Positions 54,749-62,261 of a stretch of DNA of 64,000 bases are shown here, piece by piece. The position numbers and the translations under genes are program-made. The DNA comes from Halomarina salina (GTDB lineage: Archaea; Halobacteriota; Halobacteria; Halobacteriales; Haloarculaceae): assembly GCF_023074835.1 (NCBI RefSeq), contig NZ_JALLGW010000001.1:1178001-1242000 (forward strand), read 5' to 3'. Below the pieces are notes generated by a model. That model did not search any database. It was not told where the DNA came from and worked only from the letters and a program-made list of their open reading frames with translations. The first letter of the stretch is position 1, and the number at the start of each line of letters is the position of its first letter.

Positions 54749-55348
54749 ATGGACTACTACGAGACCATCCGCCGCCGTCGGATGGTGCGGAGCTTCCGCG
54801 ACGATCCCCTCGACGAGGCGGTAGTCGAACGCATCACGACCGCCGGACTGCAGGGACCGTCGGCCGGGTTCAGTCAGGGGTTCTCGTTCCTCGTGCTGGA
54901 GTCGGCCGCGGACCGCGAGCGGTTCTGGGCGACCAACGAACACAACGCGCAACCGGAGCGCGTCCGCCGGGGACCGCTCGTGGTGGTCCCGTTCGCCTGC
55001 AAGGACGTCTACCTCGACCGGTACGCCGAACCGGACAAGGGGCAGACCGACCGCGACGAGTCGTTCTGGCCGGTTCCGTACTGGTACATCGACACCGGGA
55101 TGGCCGCCCTGAACGTCCTCCACGCCGCCGTCGTCGAGGGCCTCGGTGCGCTGTTCTTCGGCCTCCCGACCGAGGACTGGCCGGCGCTCCGGGACGCCTT
55201 CGACGTGCCCGACGCGTACGACCCCATCGGGGCCATCGTCGTCGGCCACCCAACCGACGAGCGCGTCGAGAGCTCCGCCGACACCCGCCGACGGAAGGAC
55301 GTCGACGCACTCGTCCACGGCGGGACCTGGGGGGCGCCGTTCCGCTGA
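54749..55348 (+). CDS. Nitroreductase family FMN oxidoreductase
   Basis: This 199-residue FMN-dependent NAD(P)H reductase of the nitroreductase superfamily starts MDYYETIRRRRMVRSFRDDPLD, the classical FMN-phosphate segment RRRMVR-F. ITTAGLQGPSAGFSQGFSFLVL follows, with the FMN-binding SAGFSQG. GMAALNVLHAAVVEGLGALFFG is the later FMN contact helix. Acceptor unknown. It is read away from the lipoprotein gene, and its TATA-like sequence (near 54717) overlaps that promoter region. Confidence 0.88.
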   Translation: MDYYETIRRRRMVRSFRDDPLDEAVVERITTAGLQGPSAGFSQGFSFLVLESAADRERFWATNEHNAQPERVRRGPLVVVPFACKDVYLDRYAEPDKGQTDRDESFWPVPYWYIDTGMAALNVLHAAVVEGLGALFFGLPTEDWPALRDAFDVPDAYDPIGAIVVGHPTDERVESSADTRRRKDVDALVHGGTWGAPFR

Positions 55349-55619
55349 GGCCCGGTACTGGGTTCCAACGAGCGCCTCGCCGTGACTCGCGGAAGCCGTC
55401 CCCACTGGTCGAGGGAGGCTCGTGGTACAGTCACGCACTGTCGCTCACTCGCCCGGTCGGTAGACAGCGGGCGTGAGTGTACCGCGAGCGCTCTGCGCGA
55501 CCGTCACACAGCGTCGCCTCGGTTATTCAGTGGGTGTCTACGGCCGCCATCGCTGGAAACGATACAACTAACCGACCGCTTACTGACGGTTGGTATCGTT
55601 TGACAGACGAGGTCCGACG
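55349..55619. other. Spacer containing dispersed repeat copy D
   Basis: This 271-nt non-coding region after the nitroreductase gene contains repeat copy D (55432-55485). The short direct repeat GTATCGTTTGAC (near 55591) and GATACAACTAACCG (55560-55573) may mark promoter elements of the following zinc-ribbon frame. No gene seen. Confidence 0.4.
55432..55485 (+). repeat. Dispersed ~50-bp element, copy D
   Basis: It contains TCGCTCACTCG followed by GTAGACAGCGGGCGTGAGTGTACCGC. It aligns with copies A, B, C and E elsewhere in the 55-62 kb region (core consensus near GATA-AC-CAGAGCGTGAGTGTATC), all on the plus strand. Confidence 0.6.
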
Positions 55620-55808
55620 ATGAGTGTCCTCAGACAGGTGACGCAGGCCATCGGGATGGGTCGTGAGACCGAGCACACGTACAGTCGTCGGGGCTGCCAA
55701 CGAACGTTCGAATCCACCGAGACCGATATGGCGAACGTCGCCTGTCCGGTGCGTGGGGCACGACGTTCTACAGATAGTCTGAGGGCCCGACGTGTTGAAC
55801 CAGCCTGA
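55620..55808 (+). pseudogene. Degenerate zinc-ribbon miniprotein
   Basis: This 62-residue frame starting MSVLRQVTQAIGMGRE resembles haloarchaeal zinc-ribbon miniproteins: ...HTYSRRGCQRTFEST...DMANVACPVRGARRSTD. In intact relatives the ribbon has two CxxC pairs. Here the first Cys of the first pair (YSRRGC) and the second Cys of the second pair (ACPVRG) are replaced, so it is unlikely to bind zinc. It is flanked by repeat copies D and E. It could also be a genuine family variant; comparison with relatives would settle this. Confidence 0.45.
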
Positions 55809-55812
55809 ATCG

Positions 55813-55862
55813 ACACGCTGCGTCGATCGCCGGGTTTGATAGACTCTGACCGTGGGTGTATC
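55813..55862 (+). repeat. Dispersed ~50-bp element, copy E
   Basis: It begins 4 nt after the degenerate zinc-ribbon stop and contains TTGATAGACTCTGACCGTGGGTGTATC. The ends GATAGAC and GTGTATC are imperfectly complementary, giving a possible hairpin. Confidence 0.6.
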
Positions 55863-55934
55863 AGCAGATACGCGCTTCGACCGATGCTTCAGATATAAAC
55901 CAGTCACCCATGTACCCGTTTCAATCAACAGGTG

Positions 55935-56007
55935 TCGCTGAGATGAACTACTCGCTGGTGGGGACCCCCTTCCCCCGCTGAGGGGGCGGAAGAGCGTCTC
56001 ACAGCGA
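55935..56007 (+). promoter_or_regulatory. Predicted structured leader before zinc-ribbon gene
   Basis: An outer stem TCGCTG-AGA (55935-55943) pairs with TCT-CA-CAGCGA (55997-56007). It encloses a GC-rich hairpin at 55969-55992 (CTTCCCCC with GGGGGCGGAAG, loop of about 7). It ends 8 nt before the next ATG at 56015. Folding is by eye only. Confidence 0.4.
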
Positions 56008-56014
56008 GTCTATC

Positions 56015-56194
56015 ATGACCAAGAGAATCATCGTCAAATGCGAAGCATGTGGGAGCATCTATACGGCACGGAAAAAGGAGAACCGATACATCCTTCCGGC
56101 GAGCGATAACCAGTGTCCCTGCGGGAGCACGTCGTTCCTCGAATATCCCCGTAAAAGCCACCCACCGGACGCGTCACCACAATCGACCAACTGA
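56015..56194 (+). CDS. Zinc-ribbon miniprotein, 59 residues
   Basis: This small protein has the intact pattern KCEACGS (C9, C12) and QCPCGS (C34, C36), giving a CxxC and a CxC pair that could bind one zinc. Basic residues cluster around the first pair (MTKRIIVKCE, TARKKENRY), which could favour nucleic-acid binding. The tail is Pro/Ser-rich. Haloarchaea encode many such miniproteins of mostly unknown function. A degenerate relative lies 200 nt upstream. Confidence 0.7.
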   Translation: MTKRIIVKCEACGSIYTARKKENRYILPASDNQCPCGSTSFLEYPRKSHPPDASPQSTN

Positions 56195-56499
56195 GACCGA
56201 AGTCCCTACGCTACGAGGACTACGGGTCTCGTCGGTTCCGGACCCTCCACAGTCGCCGGGTCCACAACTATAACCGTCCTCCGACCGAACACAGAATACG
56301 CGCTCCGTATCCGCGGAGCAATACACACTCTCGACTGACGCCGATGGGCTGCTACCGTGTTGCCGACAGTCCGGCATGGGGGGTCACTTGCTTTTCGTCA
56401 TACGGCGGTCACCACTGACGGCGGTGAGCGTTGTCCGTCACTCCCTATGTACGCGAACCAGAGCGGCCATCAGTCACGACAGCACGAGGCCACCGACTA
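56195..56499. other. Spacer upstream of HTH_10 gene
   Basis: This 305-nt spacer has a short hairpin GCTCCG-tatccg-CGGAGC near 56309-56326 and no recognised gene. No clear TATA-like box was seen within 35 nt of the downstream ATG. Confidence 0.4.
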
Positions 56500-57162
56500 A
56501 TGACCGTCATTGCAGGGGTCGTCGTCGATGCCGAGGACTTCGCCATCGGGGACGTTCTCTCTCCAACGACGACTCGCATCGATCTGACACAGTTCGTCCC
56601 CATCGACGGCCAGTTGGCCCCGTACTTCTGGAAAGAACACGGTGGGGAAAAAGCGGAGTTCGAACGACGCGTGAGGGCTGACGACCGCGTGAGGTCGCTG
56701 ACGTACCTCGATGGGCGGGTCGATGCCCACCTGTACCACGTCGAGTGGGCCGACGACATCAACGGGTTTCTCTCCGCGCTTCGGGACAACGACGTGCTGG
56801 TCGAACGGGGTCGAACGACGAACGGCGGTTCGCAATGGCAGTTCACACTCCGCGCGTTCTCACAACGGGATTTGTCGGCGTTTCAGTCTGCCTGCCACGA
56901 GAGCGACGTCCAGCTCGATATCCGGCGCGTCCACCACAATCCCGACTCGTCGTCCGACGGGGAAAGGCGGATGTCCGGAAAGCAACGCGAGGCGGTCGTG
57001 ACGGCGCTCAAGGGTGGGTACTTCAACGTTCCACGAGGGAAGTCACAGACGGAACTCGCCGAGGAAGTCGGTATCTCTCGACAGGCGTTCGCCCGGCGGC
57101 TCAAACGCGCCGAACGGACCGTCTTCGAGAGCATGTTCTGGGACGAACTCGAAGCGCCCTGA
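56500..57162 (+). CDS. HTH_10 family transcriptional regulator
   Basis: This 220-residue regulator has an N-terminal ligand-sensing-like domain (GVVVDAEDFAIGDVL, TQFVPIDGQLAPYFW) and a C-terminal HTH_10 domain (about 165-215), in which SGKQREAVVTALKGGYFNVPRG precedes the helix-turn-helix TELAEEVGISRQAFARRLKRAE. It is the same layout as the regulator at 62.3 kb, and the two are clearly paralogous in the first 100 residues. The start at 56500 is chosen over a TTG 23 codons upstream. The target is unknown. Confidence 0.88.
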   Translation: MTVIAGVVVDAEDFAIGDVLSPTTTRIDLTQFVPIDGQLAPYFWKEHGGEKAEFERRVRADDRVRSLTYLDGRVDAHLYHVEWADDINGFLSALRDNDVLVERGRTTNGGSQWQFTLRAFSQRDLSAFQSACHESDVQLDIRRVHHNPDSSSDGERRMSGKQREAVVTALKGGYFNVPRGKSQTELAEEVGISRQAFARRLKRAERTVFESMFWDELEAP

Positions 57163-57195
57163 CGCACCGAATAGGTCAGGCTTGGAACAGGTCGT

Positions 57196-57447
57196 TCACC
57201 GGCGGTTCAGTTGGTCGAGTATCCGGTCACGGGCTTCCTCGGAGGACTCGTACGTCTCGTTCTCGACCGGTTCGAGGAGCTCTTCGACGGTCGTCCAGCC
57301 GTCTGTGGACTCGACTTCGTGGTCACCGTAGGCGTCGACGAGGTCGTCCGTGGTCGCTGGGTACTCGTGAACGTCGAGCGCGCTGTCGAAGTCACCGAGT
57401 TCACCGCCCTGTACGCGGTCGTCGTCGAGTGAGCGGTCCTCATCCAT
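57196..57447 (-). CDS. DUF5789 family small acidic protein
   Basis: This 83-residue acidic haloarchaeal protein matches DUF5789: HEYPATTDDLVDAYGDHEVE followed by GWTTVEELLEPVENETYESSEEARD. It is soluble with no metal or nucleotide motif. Function unknown; members are widespread and often single-gene units. It lies just downstream of and convergent with the HTH_10 gene (33 nt), so it could be affected by read-through. Confidence 0.8.
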   Translation of the reverse strand: MDEDRSLDDDRVQGGELGDFDSALDVHEYPATTDDLVDAYGDHEVESTDGWTTVEELLEPVENETYESSEEARDRILDQLNRR

Positions 57448-57825
57448 GGCTCATCCTCCGAGCGGGAGACGTAATAGCCCGTTGGCTGCCGACCGCCCTC
57501 GGACGTTGGTGCGGGTCGAACTCCCGCCCGGTCGTACTGGGTCATCGGTGCCGCCGGGGTAGAACACACTGCAAGGCACAGGTGGACGCACATACGGTCC
57601 GCTCATCGCCCCTACTCATCGATACCCTCGCGGCACGCGTCGCTCACTCGACCCATTCGATACACGCAGAGCGTGAGTGTATCAGTACAACTCTGAAACT
57701 CACGATGAACTCCTCCTCATGTCCATCTACTTCCCGACTCGGCACTGACGGCGAAGCCTTTCAACTCAGTCTTCAACCAGTGAGTAGCAATGAACCGCGT
57801 ATCCTACCGACTGAGGACGGCTTTT
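57448..57825. other. Spacer containing dispersed repeat copy A
   Basis: This 378-nt non-coding spacer has repeat copy A at 57634-57683. A frame on the minus strand through 57450-57590 has poor codon use and overlaps the DUF5789 start, so it was not called. Confidence 0.45.
57634..57683 (+). repeat. Dispersed ~50-bp element, copy A
   Basis: The best-preserved copy: CGCTCACTCGACCCATTCGA followed by TACACGCAGAGCGTGAGTGTATC. The terminal GATACAC (ending at 57665) and GTGTATC (57677-57683) pair exactly. Confidence 0.65.
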
Positions 57826-58899
57826 TCACCGTTGAGAGTCGCGGAGAATAAACGGTCCCATGGCGAGCGTTCGCTTCGCGATAGTCGCCACTCGCGCGAT
57901 GTACGAGATAAGCAACAGGAAAGGAAGCGTTGTGATTGCGAACGCTGCAGAGGTCACCCAGATGAGGTTCGATACCCCGAGGGTCCCTCCAGCCAGTGCC
58001 GTCCCGCCAATGTACGTCGTCATGAACCCGGCGGTGATGAGCGCCGGGACCGACAGGTAGAGGATGTTCTGTGAGAGGCTGATGAGTTCCCACTCGAAGT
58101 ACAGCGTCTTCATGTGCTCGCGAGCGGGACCGAACATCGACAACACCGTCTTCAGGTCGTCGAGAATCGCCCGCGTCTCCTTGGTGAGGGCGTCGCTGTG
58201 GTCGTCGGCAATACGCTCTATCTGGAAGATTTTCCAGCCGTAGTTGTAGTCGAGCGCCGCCGACACGACTGTATAGGACCCGAACTTCCGCCCTTCGAGT
58301 TTATCCGCCGCAGCCTCGGCGTTGCCAACGAGACTGTTCGTGAACTCGTCGACTTCCCCCCGGAGGTCCTCGCTATCGTTGTTCTGGACCGACTCGCGCA
58401 GGTCCTCTGCGTAGTCTTTGCTCTCCAGAACGAGTGCCCTGAGAAACGCCGACGGGTCGGCCGGTGTCGGCGTCCCGGTGAGTTCCTTCGTGTACTCGCG
58501 GAAGTCCATCGTGTTGCTCATGCGCTCGCGCTGCTCGCCAAGGGGACCGTTCTCCTGTGAGATGACGATTTGTGTGATGGTCAACACGAGGGTGACGCCG
58601 GTGATAATGGCGCTAATCATCGTCGAGAACACCGTCTCGACGGTGTCGGCGGTCTGAGCGTCCGTGAGGTAGTACTGGTAGAAGAACGTCCCGCCGAAGA
58701 CGAACACACCGAAGATGAGCATCGCCAACAGTCCTGCGACGAGAAGACGGTGCCCGTCGAGGGTCAGCCAGACTTTGAACCTCGTCTCGCCACTTCGCTC
58801 CCGCATCGTGTTCGCCGTCCCGATGTCGTCGACACTGGATGCATCGAGATTCGGGTCCTCCTCGCGGGTATCGATAGTCTCCGAGGAATCGTCGCTCAT
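57826..58899 (-). CDS. Haloarchaeal membrane protein with coiled cytoplasmic domain
   Basis: This 357-residue protein has two N-terminal helices (about 51-74 and 90-113), a long charged, mostly helical middle (about 115-275, including the RERMSNTMDFREY and LESKDYAEDLRESV segments) and two C-terminal helices (about 279-299 and 310-335). The N-terminal 40 residues are acidic and disordered-looking. The design, two helical hairpins around a soluble domain, suggests a channel, sensor or stress protein; no family was recognised. It is probably monocistronic. Confidence 0.75.
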   Translation of the reverse strand: MSDDSSETIDTREEDPNLDASSVDDIGTANTMRERSGETRFKVWLTLDGHRLLVAGLLAMLIFGVFVFGGTFFYQYYLTDAQTADTVETVFSTMISAIITGVTLVLTITQIVISQENGPLGEQRERMSNTMDFREYTKELTGTPTPADPSAFLRALVLESKDYAEDLRESVQNNDSEDLRGEVDEFTNSLVGNAEAAADKLEGRKFGSYTVVSAALDYNYGWKIFQIERIADDHSDALTKETRAILDDLKTVLSMFGPAREHMKTLYFEWELISLSQNILYLSVPALITAGFMTTYIGGTALAGGTLGVSNLIWVTSAAFAITTLPFLLLISYIARVATIAKRTLAMGPFILRDSQR

Positions 58900-59094
58900 C
58901 GGTGCGAACCCTTCAGTTGGTGCATATTGTCCAGCGGGATGCCCCTCACGAGAGACACTGTCCGCTCACGAGCAGCGCGTTTCATGTAGCGACTCTGCCG
59001 ACTCGCGGTATACACTTGAGGTCTCTGTTCCCCCTCTATACCGCCGCATTGTGGGTGTTTCGCTGCTGAATCCAAGTTCGAAGTCAGCCGTGGA

Positions 59095-59101
59095 GTAATA
59101 A
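59095..59101 (+). promoter_or_regulatory. TATA-like box of lipoprotein gene
   Basis: GTAATAA lies about 28 nt before the ATG at 59127. Confidence 0.5.
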
Positions 59102-59126
59102 GGGTCGCTTGCGGACGAGAGAGTAC

Positions 59127-59522
59127 ATGGACACGACCCGGAGAGGTGCAGTCGCCGTACTCGCTCTCGTCGCTCTGACACTCACTGGCGGCTGTCTCAC
59201 CGTCTATCCGTCTGTCACCGTAGAATCCACCGACTCGGAGGTGTTTCGAAGCGTCGAGACAGGTAGCGAATGGGGGACCTCGTCGGTACAAGCGACTATC
59301 ACGTTCGATTCGTCGGCGACGACGACTGACGGCGTGAGTAAGGTGAACGTCATCACGCAGAACGGTGGTTCGTTCTACACGACGACAGTCGATACCGGTC
59401 AGACCAGCGTCTCACTGCCGCTCCCGACTGGAACGCCAGCAACGCTCTACGCGGTCAACGCCGTTAACGGGAGCGTCGTTGCCACCCAGAACGTGACCGT
59501 CAGTGGGGACACCTACCCGTGA
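59127..59522 (+). CDS. Small lipoprotein, unknown function
   Basis: This 131-residue lipoprotein has a signal TRRGAVAVLALVALTLTGGC with lipobox LTGGC and C23. The mature part is Thr/Ser/Val-rich and beta-like (VESTDSEVFRSVETGSEWG, GGSFYTTTVDTGQTSVSL). The RR in the n-region is compatible with Tat export. The ATG at 59127 is chosen by the TATA-like box; a version six codons longer is possible. The following DUF4177-like frame overlaps its 3' end by 20 nt. Confidence 0.75.
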   Translation: MDTTRRGAVAVLALVALTLTGGCLTVYPSVTVESTDSEVFRSVETGSEWGTSSVQATITFDSSATTTDGVSKVNVITQNGGSFYTTTVDTGQTSVSLPLPTGTPATLYAVNAVNGSVVATQNVTVSGDTYP

Positions 59523-59814
59523 TGATGACGTCGTTCGTGGACGACCACCGGGAGTCCTCGGGAACCAGTCGCAATCGGGAGTGGGATCATCGCCGCCGGA
59601 GCACCTCTCGTTCCACGTGACCCACCAAACCGACAACCACTGGGAGTACGAAACCCTACGAGTCCCTCGTGGCGAGACGCAAAAGGAGTCCGCGGACCCC
59701 AAAACCGAACTCAACGAACTGGCCGCCGAGGGCTGGCGACTGGTCGAGACGGTCGATTACACCGGCGGCGGAACGAAGTTTCTCATCTTCGAGCGGTCGA
59801 CTGAGCCACAGTAA
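59503..59814 (+). CDS. DUF4177-like small protein
   Basis: The conserved part is at the C-terminus: NHWEYETLRVPRGETQK, then ELNELAAEGWRLVETVDYTGGGTKFLIFER, the typical DUF4177 beta-alpha-beta pattern. The start is uncertain. The longest frame begins with GTG at 59503 and overlaps the lipoprotein end, but a GTG at 59617 gives a 65-residue protein nearer the family length and is perhaps more likely. No membrane or metal motif. Function unknown for the family. Confidence 0.7.
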   Translation: MGTPTRDDDVVRGRPPGVLGNQSQSGVGSSPPEHLSFHVTHQTDNHWEYETLRVPRGETQKESADPKTELNELAAEGWRLVETVDYTGGGTKFLIFERSTEPQ

Positions 59815-59870
59815 CTGTCTGACCGGGTACTGCATGGCCCGCCCGAATCGATGCCAGCGATACACACGCG

Positions 59871-59921
59871 GGCCGCGCCGCTCGCTCGGTCCGTTCGATA
59901 TACCCAGAGCGTGGGTCTATC
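59871..59921 (+). repeat. Dispersed ~50-bp element, copy B
   Basis: It contains CGCTCGCTCGGTCCGTTCGA followed by TATACCCAGAGCGTGGGTCTATC, and lies between convergent genes (DUF4177-like and MBL). It matches copy A at most positions of the second half. Confidence 0.6.
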
Positions 59922-60009
59922 GCCAATGCTTCGACGAAAACGAGCACACTCAGCCAGTGAACGACCAGTCTAACGGAAGGATTCGCCGTACGACAGGTTG
60001 TGTCGCCGG

Positions 60010-60771
60010 TTACAGCGTGACTTCTTCTCCGTCCTCGGGTACAACAACGTCCTGCGTTCCCGAGCGCAGTTCCCCCCGAGAGAGCAGACAGTGGTTGATT
60101 GCTTCCATGTGAACGACGGCGATTGCCGCGTCAGTAGCGTCGCGGACAGCGTTGACGTCGTCGACGCCCATCGTGATTGGCTCGCCCTGCTCGAACTGCG
60201 CTTCGCCACCGTTGAGGACGACCATGTCGGGGTCGAATCGGTCGAGCGTCTCTTCGACCGGGTCGTACCAGATGGTGTCCCCGGCGACGTACAGCGTATT
60301 CTCGGCCTCGAAGACGAACCCGGAGACAGGTCCCATCCCTTCGGCGAGCTCGCCGTGGCCGTGCTGGCCTGGGGTCCGGTGGATGGTGATACCATCGAAC
60401 GTCGCTTCGTTGTCGACCGGCCGGACGTCAGTGAAGCCGTCGTCAGTGAACTCGTCCGCTTCCTCCGGCTGACAGAACAGCGGCACGTCCGTGTCGAGTT
60501 CCTCGATGGCCGCCTCGTCCCAGTGGTCGGGATGACGATGGGTGACAACGACGGCGTCGTAGTCGAGATCGACATCCGGTAGCGGAACGAGTGGGTTCCG
60601 TTTCTGGTTCGCCGTCGTGAGGAACTCGGGCACCCCAGGGCTCTCCGTCACGGTCGGCATCTCGCCCTGTGGTGTGAACATCGGGTCGACGAGGAACGTC
60701 GTCTCGTCGATGGTCGCGAGGACGGTGGCGTTCCGCACGAGTTGCGCGCTGATATCGGATTCAGTTGCCAT
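60010..60771 (-). CDS. MBL fold metallo-hydrolase (UlaG-like)
   Basis: This 253-residue metallo-beta-lactamase-fold enzyme has the motif THRHPDHWD with metal-binding His and Asp residues, a central GHGELAEGMGPVSGFVF, then YVAGDTIWYDP (acidic ligand) and a late VVHMEAINHCLL with the terminal His. The sequence is nearest to UlaG-like lactonases, but the lack of the full HxHxDH makes the reaction uncertain. Start ATG at 60771; the HTH_10 gene upstream on the same strand ends 81 nt away and may be co-regulated. Confidence 0.88.
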   Translation of the reverse strand: MATESDISAQLVRNATVLATIDETTFLVDPMFTPQGEMPTVTESPGVPEFLTTANQKRNPLVPLPDVDLDYDAVVVTHRHPDHWDEAAIEELDTDVPLFCQPEEADEFTDDGFTDVRPVDNEATFDGITIHRTPGQHGHGELAEGMGPVSGFVFEAENTLYVAGDTIWYDPVEETLDRFDPDMVVLNGGEAQFEQGEPITMGVDDVNAVRDATDAAIAVVHMEAINHCLLSRGELRSGTQDVVVPEDGEEVTL

Positions 60772-60852
60772 ACACGAGCTCTTTCAGGAGACGATGGGTT
60801 GGGACTTCCTTTGGAATATTTCGAAAAGCGCGTACCACACCAGAGGGGCCGT

Positions 60853-61620
60853 TTACCGAACGAATTCGATATCTTCGAGGTCGAGTTCGGCATCAACGTC
60901 GACACTGACCGAATCGGCGGCAAACTGGTGTGCTAACCACGCTTCGGCACGATTCAGACGGTACTGGAGCGTCGAACTCGATACGTCGATCTCGGCCGCG
61001 ATCTCAGTGACCGGCTGCTGTCGCGGAACGTCGTAGTACCCGTGCTCGATGGCAGCTTCGAGCGCTGCCTTCTGCTCGGGTGTGAGGCTTCGTTGGACGC
61101 GTCCATCTTCGCGGAGACACGGCGGTGTTCCGAGACGCTCGACGGTGAGTGAGAGTCCATCTCGAAGGTTCTCGCGGACTTCGTCGTGGAGTTCGGAGAC
61201 TGTATCATCAACGAGCAGATGCCATCGGAACTGGTTCGCACGGCGTTCCGTACGCATAATCAGCCCGTCGCCGACCCGTTCCGCCGCGACGAGGGGAATC
61301 GACCGTGCCTCGTCGCCTTCGCTGCGGAGCGAGTAGATTTTCCGTGATTCCGGGTTCGACGAAAGCGTCTCGTACGTCCAGTCGGTGACTGGTGCACCAC
61401 ACATCCCAGTCGCGTTCGGGTCGTTCGTTACACGTTCAAGCCGCTTATCGAACTCATTGAGGGCCTCGGACGGTCCGACGACCTTGTCGATTCCCCACAC
61501 CGACCCGTCGGTCGCGTTTACTTCCATCGAGCGGGCGTACAAATCAGGGTGCTCGATGAAGAGGTCCATCACCTCGTCAGCGCCCCGCTCGTATTCGACG
61601 GTGAAGACGAACTCGCGCAT
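60853..61620 (-). CDS. HTH_10 family transcriptional regulator
   Basis: This 255-residue regulator has a distinct N-terminal sensing domain (MREFVFTVEYERGADEVMDLF, then MCGAPVTDWTYETLSS) and a C-terminal HTH_10 region (about 180-240) with LTPEQKAALEAAIEHGYYDVPR, followed by VTEIAAEIDVSSSTLQYRLNRAE. It is a different subtype from the regulators at 56.5 and 62.3 kb. The downstream MBL gene on the same strand is a candidate target or co-transcribed partner. Confidence 0.88.
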   Translation of the reverse strand: MREFVFTVEYERGADEVMDLFIEHPDLYARSMEVNATDGSVWGIDKVVGPSEALNEFDKRLERVTNDPNATGMCGAPVTDWTYETLSSNPESRKIYSLRSEGDEARSIPLVAAERVGDGLIMRTERRANQFRWHLLVDDTVSELHDEVRENLRDGLSLTVERLGTPPCLREDGRVQRSLTPEQKAALEAAIEHGYYDVPRQQPVTEIAAEIDVSSSTLQYRLNRAEAWLAHQFAADSVSVDVDAELDLEDIEFVR

Positions 61621-62261
61621 GGTACTGCACGTTCTCGCTCACCTCGGTTAATCCTGGTTGAGAGGTGGATGGTTTTCCGTGAGACGATTGGAGTAGAACT
61701 CACAGACGAAGTTCTCGGCAACTCAATGGGAGGAAGACTTTCCGATGGCTCGCGCCGCGTGCACCGTGACTGTGACCTACGTTATGGACCGACAATTGAC
61801 ATATCTGGGACACGCATCGCTCAACCCATCCGAGAGACTCAGAGCGTGAGTGTTGCTGTTGGGCATCGCCCTTGTTACCCAAGCACACGGTTAATATGTT
61901 CGTCTCACTTTGATGAATTGAAGGCCGTACGACAGCACGAATTCGGGCTGTCAGAGGCACACGAAGGCTGTCGCGTGGCTTGACCCACTCGCCCGGTGCG
62001 TGCCGGGAACCGCTTCCACCTTCACTGTCGTCCCCACGCAGTTCCGAGCGGTCTGAGTGAGCCAGTTTATACTCGGGGATGTTGAGAGTTAGAAACGTTC
62101 CTTGGTGTATCAAGTCGAAGAAACGTCCGATACTCATAATAAAGGTTGTAGCTCTCCATTTCGAACTAGTATTGGTCATAGCCTGTGTCGCCCATTCACC
62201 TCGGATTGCACTAGCGTCAGAACGGTCGGTGTGGACTTGGTGGTGGCTTGCTCGAAGCGGA
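61621..62261. other. 641-nt spacer with repeat copy C
   Basis: This is the longest gene-free stretch in the window, between two HTH_10 genes on the minus strand. Repeat copy C is at 61811-61856. Frames here are short, mixed-strand and have poor codon use, so none was called. The sequence is AT-richer than the genome average (for example 61895-61920 and 62080-62165), as expected for a promoter or a decayed gene. Confidence 0.5.
61811..61856 (+). repeat. Dispersed ~50-bp element, copy C
   Basis: A shortened copy: CGCTCAACCCATCCGAGAGACTCAGAGCGTGAGTGTTGC. It lacks about four bases between the CCC block and the GACTC block, and its end reads GTGTTGC instead of GTGTATC. Confidence 0.5.

Noticed and set aside
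55862-55935. CRISPR-like repeat (GTTTCAATC)
   Set aside because: A single occurrence with no repeat-spacer periodicity.
55921-56014. C/D-box small RNA in the structured leader
   Set aside because: GATGA- and CTGA-like words are present, but the C box is imperfect and spacing does not fit a standard C/D guide RNA.
61549-61983. Plus-strand frame overlapping the HTH_10 start
   Set aside because: It is antisense over the regulator N-terminus, has mixed codon use and no recognisable domain.
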